DNA from: Sycon ciliatum
Taxonomy: Eukaryota; Porifera; Calcarea; Leucosolenida; Sycettidae
Length of the DNA stretch: 64,000 nucleotides
Direction: 5' to 3'
NCBI RefSeq assembly: GCF_964019385.1
Contig: NC_088649.1
Span: 9,609,552 to 9,673,551, forward strand
Shown one piece after another: positions 54,110-64,000 of the stretch. Under the pieces are notes generated by a model. The model ran no database searches, was not told the DNA's origin, and saw only the letters and a list, made by a program, of their open reading frames with translations. Position 1 is the first letter of the stretch. Each line of letters begins with the position of its first letter. A program made the position numbers and the translations under genes.

Positions 54110-54385
54110 GATAATGGTTGCGACTTCGGCGATGATAAGTGGTGCTCTTCAGGCACAATCTTCCTCAGCCTACTCAAGCTCAACTGATGAGGGGTGATTC
54201 CCCTAAACACTGTGTATTGAGCAGGGAGTGGTGCTTTCTTGCAGGTTTGCCGAGTCGAAGATTCGATGGATTTCCCGTGTGCTCCGGATGGCAGTCATGA
54301 GTCAGTCAAGTGTCAAGTCAAGTCGGCGGAATAGCGTGAGCTCCAGTGTGGGATCAAACTCATTCCTAAAAAATCGTCGCTGAAG
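54110..54385 (+). mobile_element. Penelope-like pseudo-LTR, family 2, direct
   Basis: Head-to-head with the inverted copy at 53653. The hairpin CTGATGAGGGGTGATTCCCC is followed by TAAAC instead of GAAAC, a mutated core. Confidence 0.7.
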
Positions 54386-54596
54386 TCGCAACCTCTACTT
54401 CATTCTATTATTATGCTTGTTCCCTTTAACATCGCCAAGCCAGCTTGGCTAGCCTTCGCATAAGCCAAATGAACAAAAGAAAAGAGGAACGAGCGAAGCC
54501 AATGAGGAGCACACACGCATGCAACTGCAGGATAGGCAAAAGGGAATGAATAAGACAATCCTAAAAACACACCAAATGTCAGCTATTTACTTAAAC

Positions 54597-54800
54597 GAGA
54601 GAGCTTGGAAGCTCAGGGCCCTACGCTATGCTTTTTTGCCTTGATGACCTAGGCAAAAAAAAAGCATAGGGATGTTATCAATTTTTTTCAAGACATAACC
54701 TGGGATTCGAACCCGCACTTTCGCCCTGCATCAGGCATGCATCCCCGATACACTTCGCATACATACTAATTCTTCCAAGTTGCTTCACGTTATGATGTTG
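54597..54800. repeat. Foldback copy plus tRNA-derived segment
   Basis: 54621-54673 is the CCCTACGCTATG family with the arms almost in contact. 54700-54725 has a minus-strand B-box (GCGGGTTCGAATCCCA), so a tRNA-derived repeat is joined to it. Confidence 0.55.
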
Positions 54801-54889
54801 CATTTGAAGGCCCTATTTGAATATCGTGGCCAGCTGTTTGTGGCCAGCCGTTTTTGTTGGTACGGTATGGTACAGGACAGGTACGGTAC

Positions 54890-55124
54890 AGGGTAATACG
54901 ACACCGTCTACCACCTTGATGACCTAGGCAAAAAAAGCATAGGGATGTTATACATTTTTCAATTCTCCTATTTTTTAAGGCATAACCTGGGATTCTAAAC
55001 CGCGCTATCGCCCTACATGCATTCCCCATTCATACTCATTCTTCCAAGTTGCTTCACGTTATGATCTTGCATTTGAAAGCCCTATTTGAATATTGTTGCC
55101 AGCTGTTTGTGGCCAGCTGTGTTT
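54890..55124. repeat. Second copy of the composite repeat
   Basis: Repeats the order CTAGGCAAAAAAAGCATAGGG, ATAACCTGGGATTCTAAACC, CATTCTTCCAAGTTGCTTCA and GGCCAGCTGT seen at 54650-54850. The B-box here is mutated (TTCTAAACC). Confidence 0.6.
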
Positions 55125-55265
55125 GATGGTACGGTACGGTACGGGACAGATACGGGATAGCGCCAGGCGTGACACAAACAAACAAATACCAAATTAAAGC
55201 TGTGTGGACCCTGGCTCGCGCCAGACGTTATTGAAGTAACGTCTTCTGCATAGCTACGGGAATAA
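55125..55265 (+). repeat. TACGGGACAG-type repeat, uninterrupted copy
   Basis: Provides the empty target of the hAT insertion at 42216: GACGTTATTGAAGTAACGTC is continuous here. Confidence 0.8.
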
Positions 55266-55437
55266 ATATAACTGGAAACGGCAAACTACAAAATGTAAAC
55301 TATTTACTTAAACAAATAACACAGCAAAAGGATGAATATAGAATTATTACAGCTGACGGTATATACATGTAGTAGCGAAGTGACCTAATAGTAATACAAG
55401 TATACATGATAATAACTACAGCCGCGAACCATGTAGT

Positions 55438-55459
55438 GGGGGGGGGGGGGGGGGGGGGG
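55438..55459 (+). repeat. Poly-G tract, about 22 bases
   Basis: Uninterrupted G run. It is followed by TAGCTCGTCGCTCTATCGCC, also found inside the two LRR units (26720 and 34568). Confidence 0.9.
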
Positions 55460-55560
55460 CATTTTAGAGGTAGCTCGTCGCTCTATCGCCAGAGTGCTCA
55501 AACTACGAAAAGTAGCCGGCAATAAATGCTTTAAAAAGAACATTGATCTGTTTTGTTCAG

Positions 55561-55710
55561 GCTCACAGAATGGAATCTTTCCAAGATGCGCTTGTGGCCC
55601 TGTGCGTACGGGACAATGCTAAAGAGATCAAGGCCAAGCTTCTTGTGTACGGCCAGGTTACCGCACATGCTGCCAAAGGATACCATCGAAAATCCGGAGT
55701 GTCATTTCTG
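55561..55710 (+). CDS. Orphan coding exon, possible zinc-module remnant
   Basis: A 150-nt, phase 0-0 segment lies between the acceptor TTTTGTTCAG and the donor GTGAGT. The translation starts AHRMESFQDALVALCVRDNA and ends HAAKGYHRKSGVSFL. The AKGYHRKSGVSF ending resembles the xAxYHxxCxxxF zinc-like motif also seen as REAYYHKQCYNDF in the gene at 4712, with Ser in place of Cys. No neighbouring exons are visible, so this may be a broken copy of a related element gene. Confidence 0.5.
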
Positions 55711-56275
<565 letters not shown>

Positions 56276-56329
56276 TATATGTGCGTGTGTGTTTGTGGTG
56301 TATGTGTGGGCGTGTTTGTGTGTGTGTGT

Positions 56330-56570
56330 GCATCGCTGTCCTGTGTCCACGGATGTCCCCACTGTATCTATTCGCCATGAATCTGACTCTTTTCGATGTG
56401 ATGTTTGTCGCCGCTCTTTCCGCTCCCGTTCTGGTTTGAGCCGTCATCACTGTGACCGTGCGAAACGGATGTCACGTGCAGCCAGGAACAACTGCCGTCA
56501 TGAATGCGAGCATTGCGAAAGACGGTTCTCAAGGCCACAGGACTTGCAACGCCATGCCAAATATTGTTGA
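56330..56570 (+). pseudogene. Two-finger LINE-type C-terminus
   Basis: The frame ending at 56570 reads SFRCDVCRRSFRSRSGLSRH, then CRHECEHCERRFSRPQDLQR and HAKYC. The last finger is the same type as at 26325 and 32845, and as there it is followed by a GT microsatellite. The preceding coding sequence is replaced by simple repeat. Confidence 0.6.
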
Positions 56571-56667
56571 CTTTGCGATTTCTCTCTCTTCTCTTCTCTC
56601 TTCTTGTCGTTGTCTCCCGCTTCTGGGAGCGCGTGGCCCGATAGGGTAGCTGTACATAGTAGTAGTA

Positions 56668-56840
<173 letters not shown>

Positions 56841-56887
56841 GGGGAGAAAGGGTCTGTGTGTATGGGTGTTGGGGTGATATTTATGTA

Positions 56888-56898
56888 CCTCTCTATCC

Positions 56899-56938
<40 letters not shown>

Positions 56939-56970
56939 GTGTATCTCTCTACCTATCTATCTATCTACAT
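56888..56970 (+). repeat. (CTAT)n microsatellite
   Basis: About 17 tetranucleotide units with a few CTCT/CTGT variants. Confidence 0.95.
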
Positions 56971-57171
56971 CCGCCGGAAACAAAAACTTCGTGACTTTTT
57001 TTCATTGATATTCGCTTCTGTTCTGGCGCTCTCTGTGTGGCTATGTCGGCCTGAAACACTAACAGATGACATTTTAGAACAGTAGGAAGGCACGATTCAC
57101 ATCATGTGAAAAAGCCACGAAGTTTTTGTTTCCTGAGGAAGTACAAAGGAGTAATTTTGGCAATTGCTGGC

Positions 57172-57312
57172 AACCTACCTACCTACCTATCTGCCTGCCT
57201 CCCTCCATCCCTCCCCCCCCCCCCTCCCTCCCTCCCTCCATCCCTCCCCCCTCCCTCCATCCATCCATCGAACCATCAATTAATCCATCCATCTTTCTAT
57301 CTTTCTATCTAC
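57172..57312 (+). repeat. (CCTA/CCTC/CCAT)n low-complexity tract
   Basis: Pyrimidine-rich tetranucleotide repeats with changing third base. Confidence 0.95.
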
Positions 57313-57394
57313 ACGGAAAAGAGAAATAGGCCCAGTTTGGATTTGTCGTGACTCAAAGTTTCATGCCACTGCAACCATCAGACGACTGATAATA

Positions 57395-57640
57395 TAAATT
57401 TTGAAGAAGGGCTGAGGCTTCCTGCAGCTTCATCTGTGAAAGGAATTCGGGTGGACACACCCATTCCCATAGCGCTGCACATCACATCCGAACCAGTTCC
57501 GTTATTTTTACAACGTTTCGGCACTTGGCCATCGTCAGGCAATAACAATGAATACCGTGGAAGCCACACAAGAGCAGTATATACGCAGAGTGTAGCGCGG
57601 AAAAAGATGCGAATTATGTCACCTAGTATGCAGAAGGGGG
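57395..57640 (-). mobile_element. Penelope-like pseudo-LTR, family 1, 3' side
   Basis: Near-identical to 60757-60990. On the minus strand it carries CCTGACGATGGCCAAGTGCC-GAAAC, a hammerhead-like core (CTGACGA, short stem II, GAAA). The base expected to be U after stem III is G, so cleavage is doubtful. Confidence 0.8.
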
Positions 57641-58092
57641 GGGGGGGGACAGAGAGAGAGAGAAAAGGCGCAACTAGCACATCACGGAGGAGAAGCAGCA
57701 GAAGGTAGCGCGCATCGTGCTCTGTGAATGGCGTTACGCAGAGTGTGGCGCCAAAAAAATAAATTTGTTGCGAGTTTTGTTACCTCTATACAGAGGGGGG
57801 AGAGAAGGTGCAACTGTGCACATCACGGAGAAGAAGAGCGCGCCGTTGTGCTCTACGAAGTGAGGGTACATGCCAAATAATTATGGTGTTAATTCTAGCA
57901 CATTACAGGAGGGGAGCACGGAGCCCCATGCGTCAATGCACTATGAGGTTAAACTTCCATGCCAAACTGTTACCACCAGGGACGCGACGAGGCATCAGGA
58001 ACAGAATGGATTTGAGTGACCCACCTCATATTATAATTATTCAGTGATATTGAAGTAGCAGCAGGGGAAGCTGAGAAAATTCACAACAAATC
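57641..58092 (-). other. Penelope-like 3' untranslated region
   Basis: Mirrored in the inverted copy at 61285-61740, which supports its membership in the element. No frame. Confidence 0.7.
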
Positions 58093-58728
58093 CTATCCGG
58101 TGCTTATGTTCACATGGGGCTTGGCATCACGAATCTCAATCGCCTCGCACAGTTTGCGACGGGCTCGATCAGGCTCTCTTCCTATTACTTCAACTGCAGA
58201 GAATTCACTTTGCCCATAGTTAAGCTTGCATCCAGGGTGAGTGGTACGAAAATGTTGGCCCCATGGCTTGTCGAGTTCCTGTCGTCTTGCCTCACCATTA
58301 TGTTCTTCCAGGCGAGTTTCCAGAAAGCGACCAGTCTCACCAACATATTGTTCCGGACATTCTTTGCAATTCAGCTGATATACAACATTCTTCTGCATAC
58401 ATACATCCTGTCCCCCGGATATACACGAGATGCACGGCCCCTTTGGGCGACCTCTCCTTTTCGGTTGTAACGGATTTGCAGCCTTGACACATAGAGGAGG
58501 AACGAGGGCGGAGTGACACAATGTGCGCCTCAGGCTACCAGTGTGCTCATATACGACTCTAACCGGAATTTTATACTTTCTGATTGCTTTATTCACTGCT
58601 TGATATACTTTATCTGACTTATATGGAAGCTTTAGAAATGTGGAGCATGGGTTAGCATGGCGACGACGCTTTGGCCTTATGGAGGCAGTGCGTGCCTCTT
58701 CAATGATTCTCTCTGGGTAATTGTTCAA
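58093..58728 (-). pseudogene. Penelope-like GIY-YIG endonuclease region, 211 aa
   Basis: The linker has a CxxC-rich block (GPCISCISGGQDVCMQ) and then VVYQLNCKECPEQYVGETGR, RFLETRLEEH and a Glu in LCEAIEIRDAKPH. These are the GIY-YIG nuclease motifs of Penelope-like elements, which nick target DNA for reverse transcription. The frame is open but separated from the RT by stops (58730-59059), so it is the C-terminal part of a broken polyprotein. Confidence 0.88.
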
Positions 58729-59059
58729 TCTTAATAATTATTGTTCATGAACCCTCGCTTCACTTTCTGCACGCATTCTGGTATTCGATGAGAGCCTCTG
58801 AGCTCTTAGGAATTGTGACGAAGCAACTGCCAATTTGATATGGTGGAGAACTGCCAAAGTTTAATCAATGAATAGACCACTAGCACATGCCTTCTGGTAC
58901 AGCTTGTATGCCAGCTTGCCTTCCTGGATCATAATTGTGATATCCATATAATTTATGGAGCCACTCACCTCGCTGAGCTCATAATTATGTGAAGCTGATA
59001 TTTGGGTGTGCAGAGTTGAAATGCTGCACAAACCGCATCAAGCTCTCTCTGCCGTGGGT

Positions 59060-60229
59060 TCATAGCAGCAGGATATCGTCGATGTAGCGTTTGTAGAGGA
59101 GCGGTACTAACGGAGAATCCTGCAGAAGCCTGGCCTCAACCGTATGCATGAGTAGAATCGCAAGTGGGGGTGCAAGATTGTTACCCACTGCAACCCCGTC
59201 CACTTGGTGATAGATCTGATGGTCGAATCTGAAATAGTTGTGGCTGAGAACAAACAGCAGCAGATTCCGTACCCCGCTCACACTCAGCCCAAACATGTCA
59301 ATCCGCTGGGAATACTGCTGCAGCATATCCACCACTGCCTGAACGCCCTCCCGAATAGGTATGCTCGGATATAACCCGACTACATCCATGGACATAACAA
59401 TGGTGCCATCGGGGGCGTTCAATCCCGGACATACGTCACAGATGTGGGTTATTGCTTCCGTCGTGTTAGCCAGGTGGGCCGGGACAAATTGAATGAGCTG
59501 CTGTAGGATGCGCTCCAATACAATAGATACTCCAGTCGTTGGGCTGTCGCACGCTGCTACCACGGGTCGCAATGGTAAGTTCTGCTTATGGTCCTTTGGA
59601 AGACCGTACCACTCGGGGAACTTCGTACTGCTTGGTAGGATTGACTTTAGGAGTTTTGAATCCATGTTCTGCCACTCTGACAGTATTACTTCTCGTGTCT
59701 TGGTCTCGTAGGACTCTATGGTCAAATCTACGTTCTCATACATGGTCATGTTCGATAATATGTCTTCTGCTTTCTGCAAATACAGCTCCTGTCTCATAGT
59801 AACGAGTTTTTTACTTTTATCCGATGGTTTGATGATGGTTTCTTGGTCTGTGCGAAGTCGCTTCAGCTCCACCTGCGTCAGATTGGGATTAGAGGGTGTG
59901 AGACTGTCATATGCCCGTAACACCTCGTCGCGGAAGTTGGCCATGTTCCTTTCGTCTTTGTCGTCCATCTGTAGGGGCTGCTTAAAGCCACACTTCATCA
60001 GCTTCCACAATTTCTTGTCCTGTCTGATCTCTGGCGGTGGGTCCTCCTCTTTGAGGTCCACAACCTGAGGCTGGGGCTGTTGCCACCGGAGGGTGAACGC
60101 CATCCTCTCTACCGATGTCTCAACATCTGTTCGTTCTTGCTTGGTGAGCCTCCCCGTCGACGGGACAAAGCTAGGTCCATGTTCCAGCAGACACCTTGTC
60201 TGGTCGGACACACAGTCGTCCACCACCAA
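59060..60229 (-). pseudogene. Penelope-like reverse transcriptase, 389 aa
   Basis: Contains FYGLPKDHK-like (FPEWYGLPKDHK), LRPVVAACDSPT, SMDVVGLYPSIP, QVDGVAVGNNLAPPLAILLM and the catalytic YIDDILLL. The frame stops with TGA directly after ILLL, where a Trp codon is expected before THGRESL, and there are further stops beyond. It synthesises element cDNA in intact relatives. This copy is probably dead. Confidence 0.9.
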
Positions 60230-60816
60230 CGCCGGTTATGGACTGGCTCAGCATCGGCCGTATGCCCACTGGGTGATGCAACACCAACGGCGGCAACAGG
60301 AGTTGGGCCGCGGGGTGAGCTGTTGGTTCCCGCCACACGTTGATCCGCCTCTCGAAGTCCAGAAATCTTCCGATTTGGTCTGGCGTTGGAACTTATTCGT
60401 TCTTCGGTAACCACTGCACGTTGAAGAGAACGGATCAATAGGTAGTCCGACTGTGTAAACGTCCACAGTTGCTTTCTGGACTGCTTGTATCGCCTCCCGC
60501 GGTAATCTTTCTCTGCGCATTTGTCTTCGATGGCATCGCAGAGAAGACGGCGGCAGTACTGATGTCTCCTGTGTTCGCTGATGGTCTTGTGACTCGTTGA
60601 TCCTGGCTTCCGCACACAATTCGAAATCAATCTGCTGATCAATCCCTCTCGCCGGCACTGCAAAAGAAAAGACAATTGACACTCACTCCTCTGCAGCTTC
60701 CAAGACCATTGTACAAACCGACACGCTGCCTCACTCCGGGAAGAGGAGAACCAAGTTTGAAGAAGGGCTGAGGCTTCCTGCAGCTTCATCTGTGAAAAGA
60801 ATTCGGGTGGACACAC
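60109..60816 (-). pseudogene. Penelope-like N-terminal region
   Basis: A basic/hydrophobic frame (SFLLQCRREGLISRLISNCV ... RRHQYCRRLLCDAIEDKC) overlaps the start of the RT frame in another phase. The pattern resembles the N-terminal domain of Penelope-like proteins. A frameshift near 60230 breaks the join to the RT. Confidence 0.6.
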
Positions 60817-60990
60817 CCATTCCCATAGCGCTGCACATCACATCCGAACCAGTTCCGATATTTTTACAACGTTTCGGCACTTGGCCATCGTCAGGTAATA
60901 ACAATGAATACCGTGGAAGCCACACAAGAGCAGTGTATACGCAGAGTGTAGCGCCAAAAAAGATGCGAATTATGTCACCTAGCACCTAGT
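60757..60990 (-). mobile_element. Penelope-like pseudo-LTR, family 1, 5' side
   Basis: Near-identical to 57395-57640, hammerhead-like motif included. The N-terminal frame begins within it. Confidence 0.85.
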
Positions 60991-61009
60991 ACTAGGTGAC
61001 ATAATTCGT

Positions 61010-62296
61010 ATCTTGTCCGGAACAATATGTTGGTGAGACTGGCCGCTTTCTGGAAACTCGCCTGGAAAAACATAATGGTGGGGCAAGACGACAGAAACTC
61101 GACAAGCCATGAGGCCAACATTTTCGTACCACTCACCCTGGATGCAAGCTTAACTATGGGCAAAGTGCATTCTCTGCAGTTGAAGTAATAGGAAGAGAGC
61201 CTGATCGAGCCCGTCGCAAACTGCGCGAGGCGATTGAGATTCGTGATGCCAAGCCCCATGTGAACATAAGCACCGGATGGGATTTGTTGTGAATTTTCTC
61301 AGCTTCTCCTGCTGCTACTTCAATATCACTGAATAATTATAATATGAGGCGGGTCACTCAAATCCATTCTGTTCCTGATGCCTCGTCGCGTCCCTGGTGG
61401 TAACAGTTTGGCATGGAAGTTTAACCTCATAGTGCATTTACACATGGGGCTCCGTGCTCCCCTCCTGTAATGTGCTAGAATTAACACCATAATTATTTGG
61501 CATGTACCCTCACTTCATAGAGCACAACGGCGCACTCTTCTTCTCCGTGATGTGCACAGTTGCACCTTCTCTCCCCCGTCTGTACAGAGGTGACATAACT
61601 CGCATCATTTAATTTTTTTGGCGCTACACTCTGCATAACGCCATTCACAGAGCACAATGCGCGCTACCTTCTGCTGCTTCTCCTCCGTGATGTGCTAGTT
61701 GCGCCTTTTCTCTCTCTCTGTCCCCCCGCCCCCTTCTGCATACTACAGTTGTGGCAAGTGAAATCCAACACTTGCCATAGGGGACAGCGCCACAAATGGA
61801 CACCAATGATGTAATGCACTGCACCTAATTTTTACTATAGAGCCGTATGCATCCCAAACAGATCGAAAGGTCACAGCGTAGATACACACAGTTCACAAAC
61901 ATTGTACACATAAGGAGTATTGATATCCAATCCCCATTCATTTTTGCCAGCACCTTTTGAACCTTGAGTGTGATGAGTACGAGTTTTGTCATCAGACAGA
62001 TAAAGTTGTATGTAACACATGTACTGTACGTATGCAGGGCTGCAGGGGCTGCAGACTGCATGGTGCAGTCCCTTATGCCAAGTGTCGGATTTCACTTGCC
62101 ACAGCTGTAGGTGACATAATTCGCATCTTTTTTGGCGCTACACTCTGCGTATATACTGCTCTTGTGTGGCTTCCATGGTATTCATTGTTATTACCTGACG
62201 ATGGCCAAGTGCCGAAACGTTGTAAAAATAACGGAACTGGTGCGGATGTGATGTGCAGCGCTATGGGAATGGGTGTGTCCACCCGAATTCTTTTCA
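61010..62296 (+). pseudogene. Inverted 5'-truncated Penelope-like copy, split by a MITE
   Basis: Begins inside the endonuclease: CPEQYVGETGRFLETRLEKH, with TGA where the other copy has the Trp of KPWGQHF. It continues through DAKPHVNISTGW and the 3' untranslated region to 61745, then after the MITE the pseudo-LTR at 62108-62296. Confidence 0.85.
61746..62107. mobile_element. Tc1/mariner-type MITE, 362 bp, nested in the Penelope copy
   Basis: Starts CAGTTGTGGCAAGTGAAATC and ends in its complement with few mismatches over about 40 bp. TA flanks both sides (61744-61745 and 62108-62109). The uninterrupted Penelope sequence at 57618-57632 has a single TA at the same place. It has no transposase. 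Confidence 0.92.
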
Positions 62297-62305
62297 CTGA
62301 TAATA

Positions 62306-62599
62306 AAAACCTAAGACTAATCATTATGAATCAGATCATGCGTGATACTTGGCGCTTAGATTGTCATTACTCTGCGCGACACACGCATGAAGGCCATTAT
62401 CACACAGATGTTATGGATGATGTAAGGGATAAGTAATGCCATAATGTTGGCACTGACGTATGCTAAACCAGGCATGGTTGTGATGGTTATTAGATATAAT
62501 ACTAGCATTGATATTTGCCAAAAACCAGTCAAGACGGTGGCGGGTACTGTCCTCGCGCGGCAGTTGCGACTGGCTGCTGCTTGTTCTACTATGTCACAC
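62306..62599. other. Flank of the Penelope-like insertion, no gene supported
   Basis: AT-rich DNA without a domain-bearing frame. Confidence 0.5.
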
Positions 62600-62619
62600 T
62601 AGGTGTGAAGTTTTGTATG

Positions 62620-63050
62620 TAAGAATTGATTTCATGGCGTCGTTTTCGACGCTAGTTCGTTTCTTCTGTTCAGTCTCTTTGGGTTGTTGACATTGTTCAA
62701 TATTGTAAGCTTCCCGATTCTGCGTAGTTGCACCTTTTTGACTTGTTGGAGTATGCCTGTATCGTTGTGTGAATATGCCACCGAACAGAGAATGGCGTCC
62801 CCGCACGCTTCAGGTTCCAAACATTGTTTGACAGTTCAGTCTTGTTCTGATACCGTTCGTGGCGGAAGCTCATTGTATGATTATTGTACCGGTCCTTGAA
62901 GGGAGGCTCGGTCAGTCCGATGTACTCTTTGTCGTCATTTACTGTTGCTTGATACACTATTGATCTCGACAGGCAATCACCATCAAGGAGGCACTGTGCG
63001 ACATTACGGCAGTTACATGTCTTGGCAGGGGGTTGTTGCTGGCTTGTAGT
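62620..63050 (-). pseudogene. GIY-YIG fragment of a third Penelope-like lineage
   Basis: The minus-strand frame reads CNCRNVAQCLLDGDCLSRSI, VYQATVNDDKEYIGLTEPPF, KDRYNNHTMSFRHERYQNKT and ELSNNVWNLKR, followed after frameshifts by NNPKRLNRRNELASKTTP. The YIGLT ... FK.R..NH..SF ... LS..W.LK pattern is a different GIY-YIG subgroup from 58093-58728. No RT is seen in the window. Confidence 0.8.
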
Positions 63051-64000
63051 CGCTGTGAGAACTCGTTTGTTATTGGTATTGATAATGATTCAGGCGCGTG
63101 CACCGTATGAGTTTTTTGGTGTCTGGAAACCACCTTTTTTCGGGCAATCTTGCCGAAGGAAAAGCGCGCCTACTGGATTGGTTATCCTGCATACGCGACG
63201 ATCGACGGGCAGTTTACAGTACAGTGACTATGTCCTTATTTCGAGGTGAGAGAGAGTTGCTTTGCATGTAGTTCAAAATGCATTATTCTCTCTTTCTTCA
63301 GTGGAGAGTAGCGACAGAGAGATCGATCTCTAGCTCTGGTTCGCTAGTGGATTGGCGATGACGTTCAAGAAATCCGCTCTGTCTCGAAATTTTAGTCAAG
63401 CACGCGCGATGCAAGTCAGTTCATGTATATGATTGACGATATCTCCTTCCAAACTGTTGACTCAAATCAAGATCTCCACAGCCTTTCGTTCTCGCTCATG
63501 TGCGCAGCAGAGATGTTCGTCAAAAACGTTGTCGACTGAAACGTTGTCGACTGAAAGACGTAAAAACGTGCGTCCATGATCCACTTGCCCTGCTTCAGAA
63601 CGAAGCGCTGCTCCGGCCGCGACTCGGGGCTCTGCTTTTCTTCCGCGAGCTTCCATCGAAGCAAGGCCCATAACTCTTTATTGAAATCATGTTGAACATT
63701 GCCAATACATGCTGAAAACTTCGTCATTAGAACAGAAAGAAAGATCCGTAGAATATAAGCAGTGTTTTGATGAAACAAACATGCCTAGAGTGGACTGGTG
63801 AAGTACCATAGACATAGTGTTATACTAGTCTTATAGACTGTAGTCTACACTGAGTGTAGTGTAGCCTGGGCGGCTAGGCCTATCAAACTTTTACGTGTTC
63901 AATATGACAAACATGTGATTGTATACGAGTACATAATCATTGACTTTTGCACCCTCTTTGCAAATGCTTTTTGAAGTGCTGGTATGTAAAAGGTAACCCG
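63051..64000. other. Window end, no gene supported
   Basis: Several short frames on both strands, none recognised. A GTAGTCTACACTGAGTGTAG imperfect palindrome lies at 63838-63862. Confidence 0.45.

Larger units (their letters stand above)
57395..62296 (-). mobile_element. Composite Penelope-like insertion, family 1, about 4.9 kb
   Basis: Order along the window: pseudo-LTR (57395-57640), minus-strand endonuclease, RT and N-terminal frames, pseudo-LTR (60757-60990), then a plus-strand 5'-truncated copy (61010-62296). ACTGATAATA occurs at 57385-57394 and again at 62296-62305, consistent with a target duplication of 9-10 bp around the whole composite. A 5'-truncated inverted copy attached to a full one is a known Penelope arrangement. 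Confidence 0.8.

Overview
This window is animal nuclear DNA, most likely from an aquatic invertebrate; I cannot fix the phylum. The evidence is a multi-exon paxillin gene with GT/AG introns, many non-LTR and Penelope-like retroelement pieces, cut-and-paste transposon remnants with recognisable target-site duplications, and long GT, GA and CTAT microsatellites. No operons, plasmid or phage genes, or CRISPR arrays are visible.

Region 1 (1-15.8 kb): a 19-bp tandem repeat, a Harbinger-type MITE, one orphan coding exon (2680-2841), then a large two-exon gene (4712-9603, 1,550 aa when spliced). That protein has an N-terminal CxxC/HxxC zinc-like module, a C-terminal nuclease-like domain with FEN1/XPG/asteroid-type acidic motifs, and a terminal CXC cysteine cluster. 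It resembles a widespread but poorly characterised family of invertebrate proteins and may be a mobile-element or captured-transposon gene. The rest of region 1 is mostly featureless intergenic DNA with a 205-bp hAT MITE.

Region 2 (15.8-25 kb): paxillin, eight coding exons that join in frame to about 569 aa, with five LD motifs and four LIM domains. It is the only clearly housekeeping-type gene here. Its introns hold pogo-like MITEs, a LINE tail, a SINE piece and microsatellites next to splice acceptors, and the donor of exon 5 is tandemly duplicated.

Region 3 (26-36.6 kb): two copies of a roughly 2.2-kb unit, each with a degenerate hammerhead-ribozyme-like hairpin on the minus strand, a TATA box and a single-exon leucine-rich-repeat-like gene (27084-28319 and 34914-36080). 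LINE 3' ends and MITEs lie between and around them.

Region 4 (36.7-55.7 kb): almost entirely repeats. There are fragments of a second Penelope-like family, three hAT elements with 8-bp target duplications (one carries a BED-zinc-finger-like reading frame), a long near-perfect palindrome, a 20-bp minisatellite of about 17 copies, LINE C-termini, tRNA-derived pieces and one orphan exon (55561-55710).

Region 5 (55.7-64 kb): microsatellites and a LINE zinc-finger tail, then a composite Penelope-like insertion (57395-62296). It has pseudo-LTRs, N-terminal, reverse-transcriptase and GIY-YIG reading frames on the minus strand, and an inverted 5'-truncated copy interrupted by a TA-flanked MITE whose empty site is preserved at 57624. 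A third Penelope-like GIY-YIG fragment follows.
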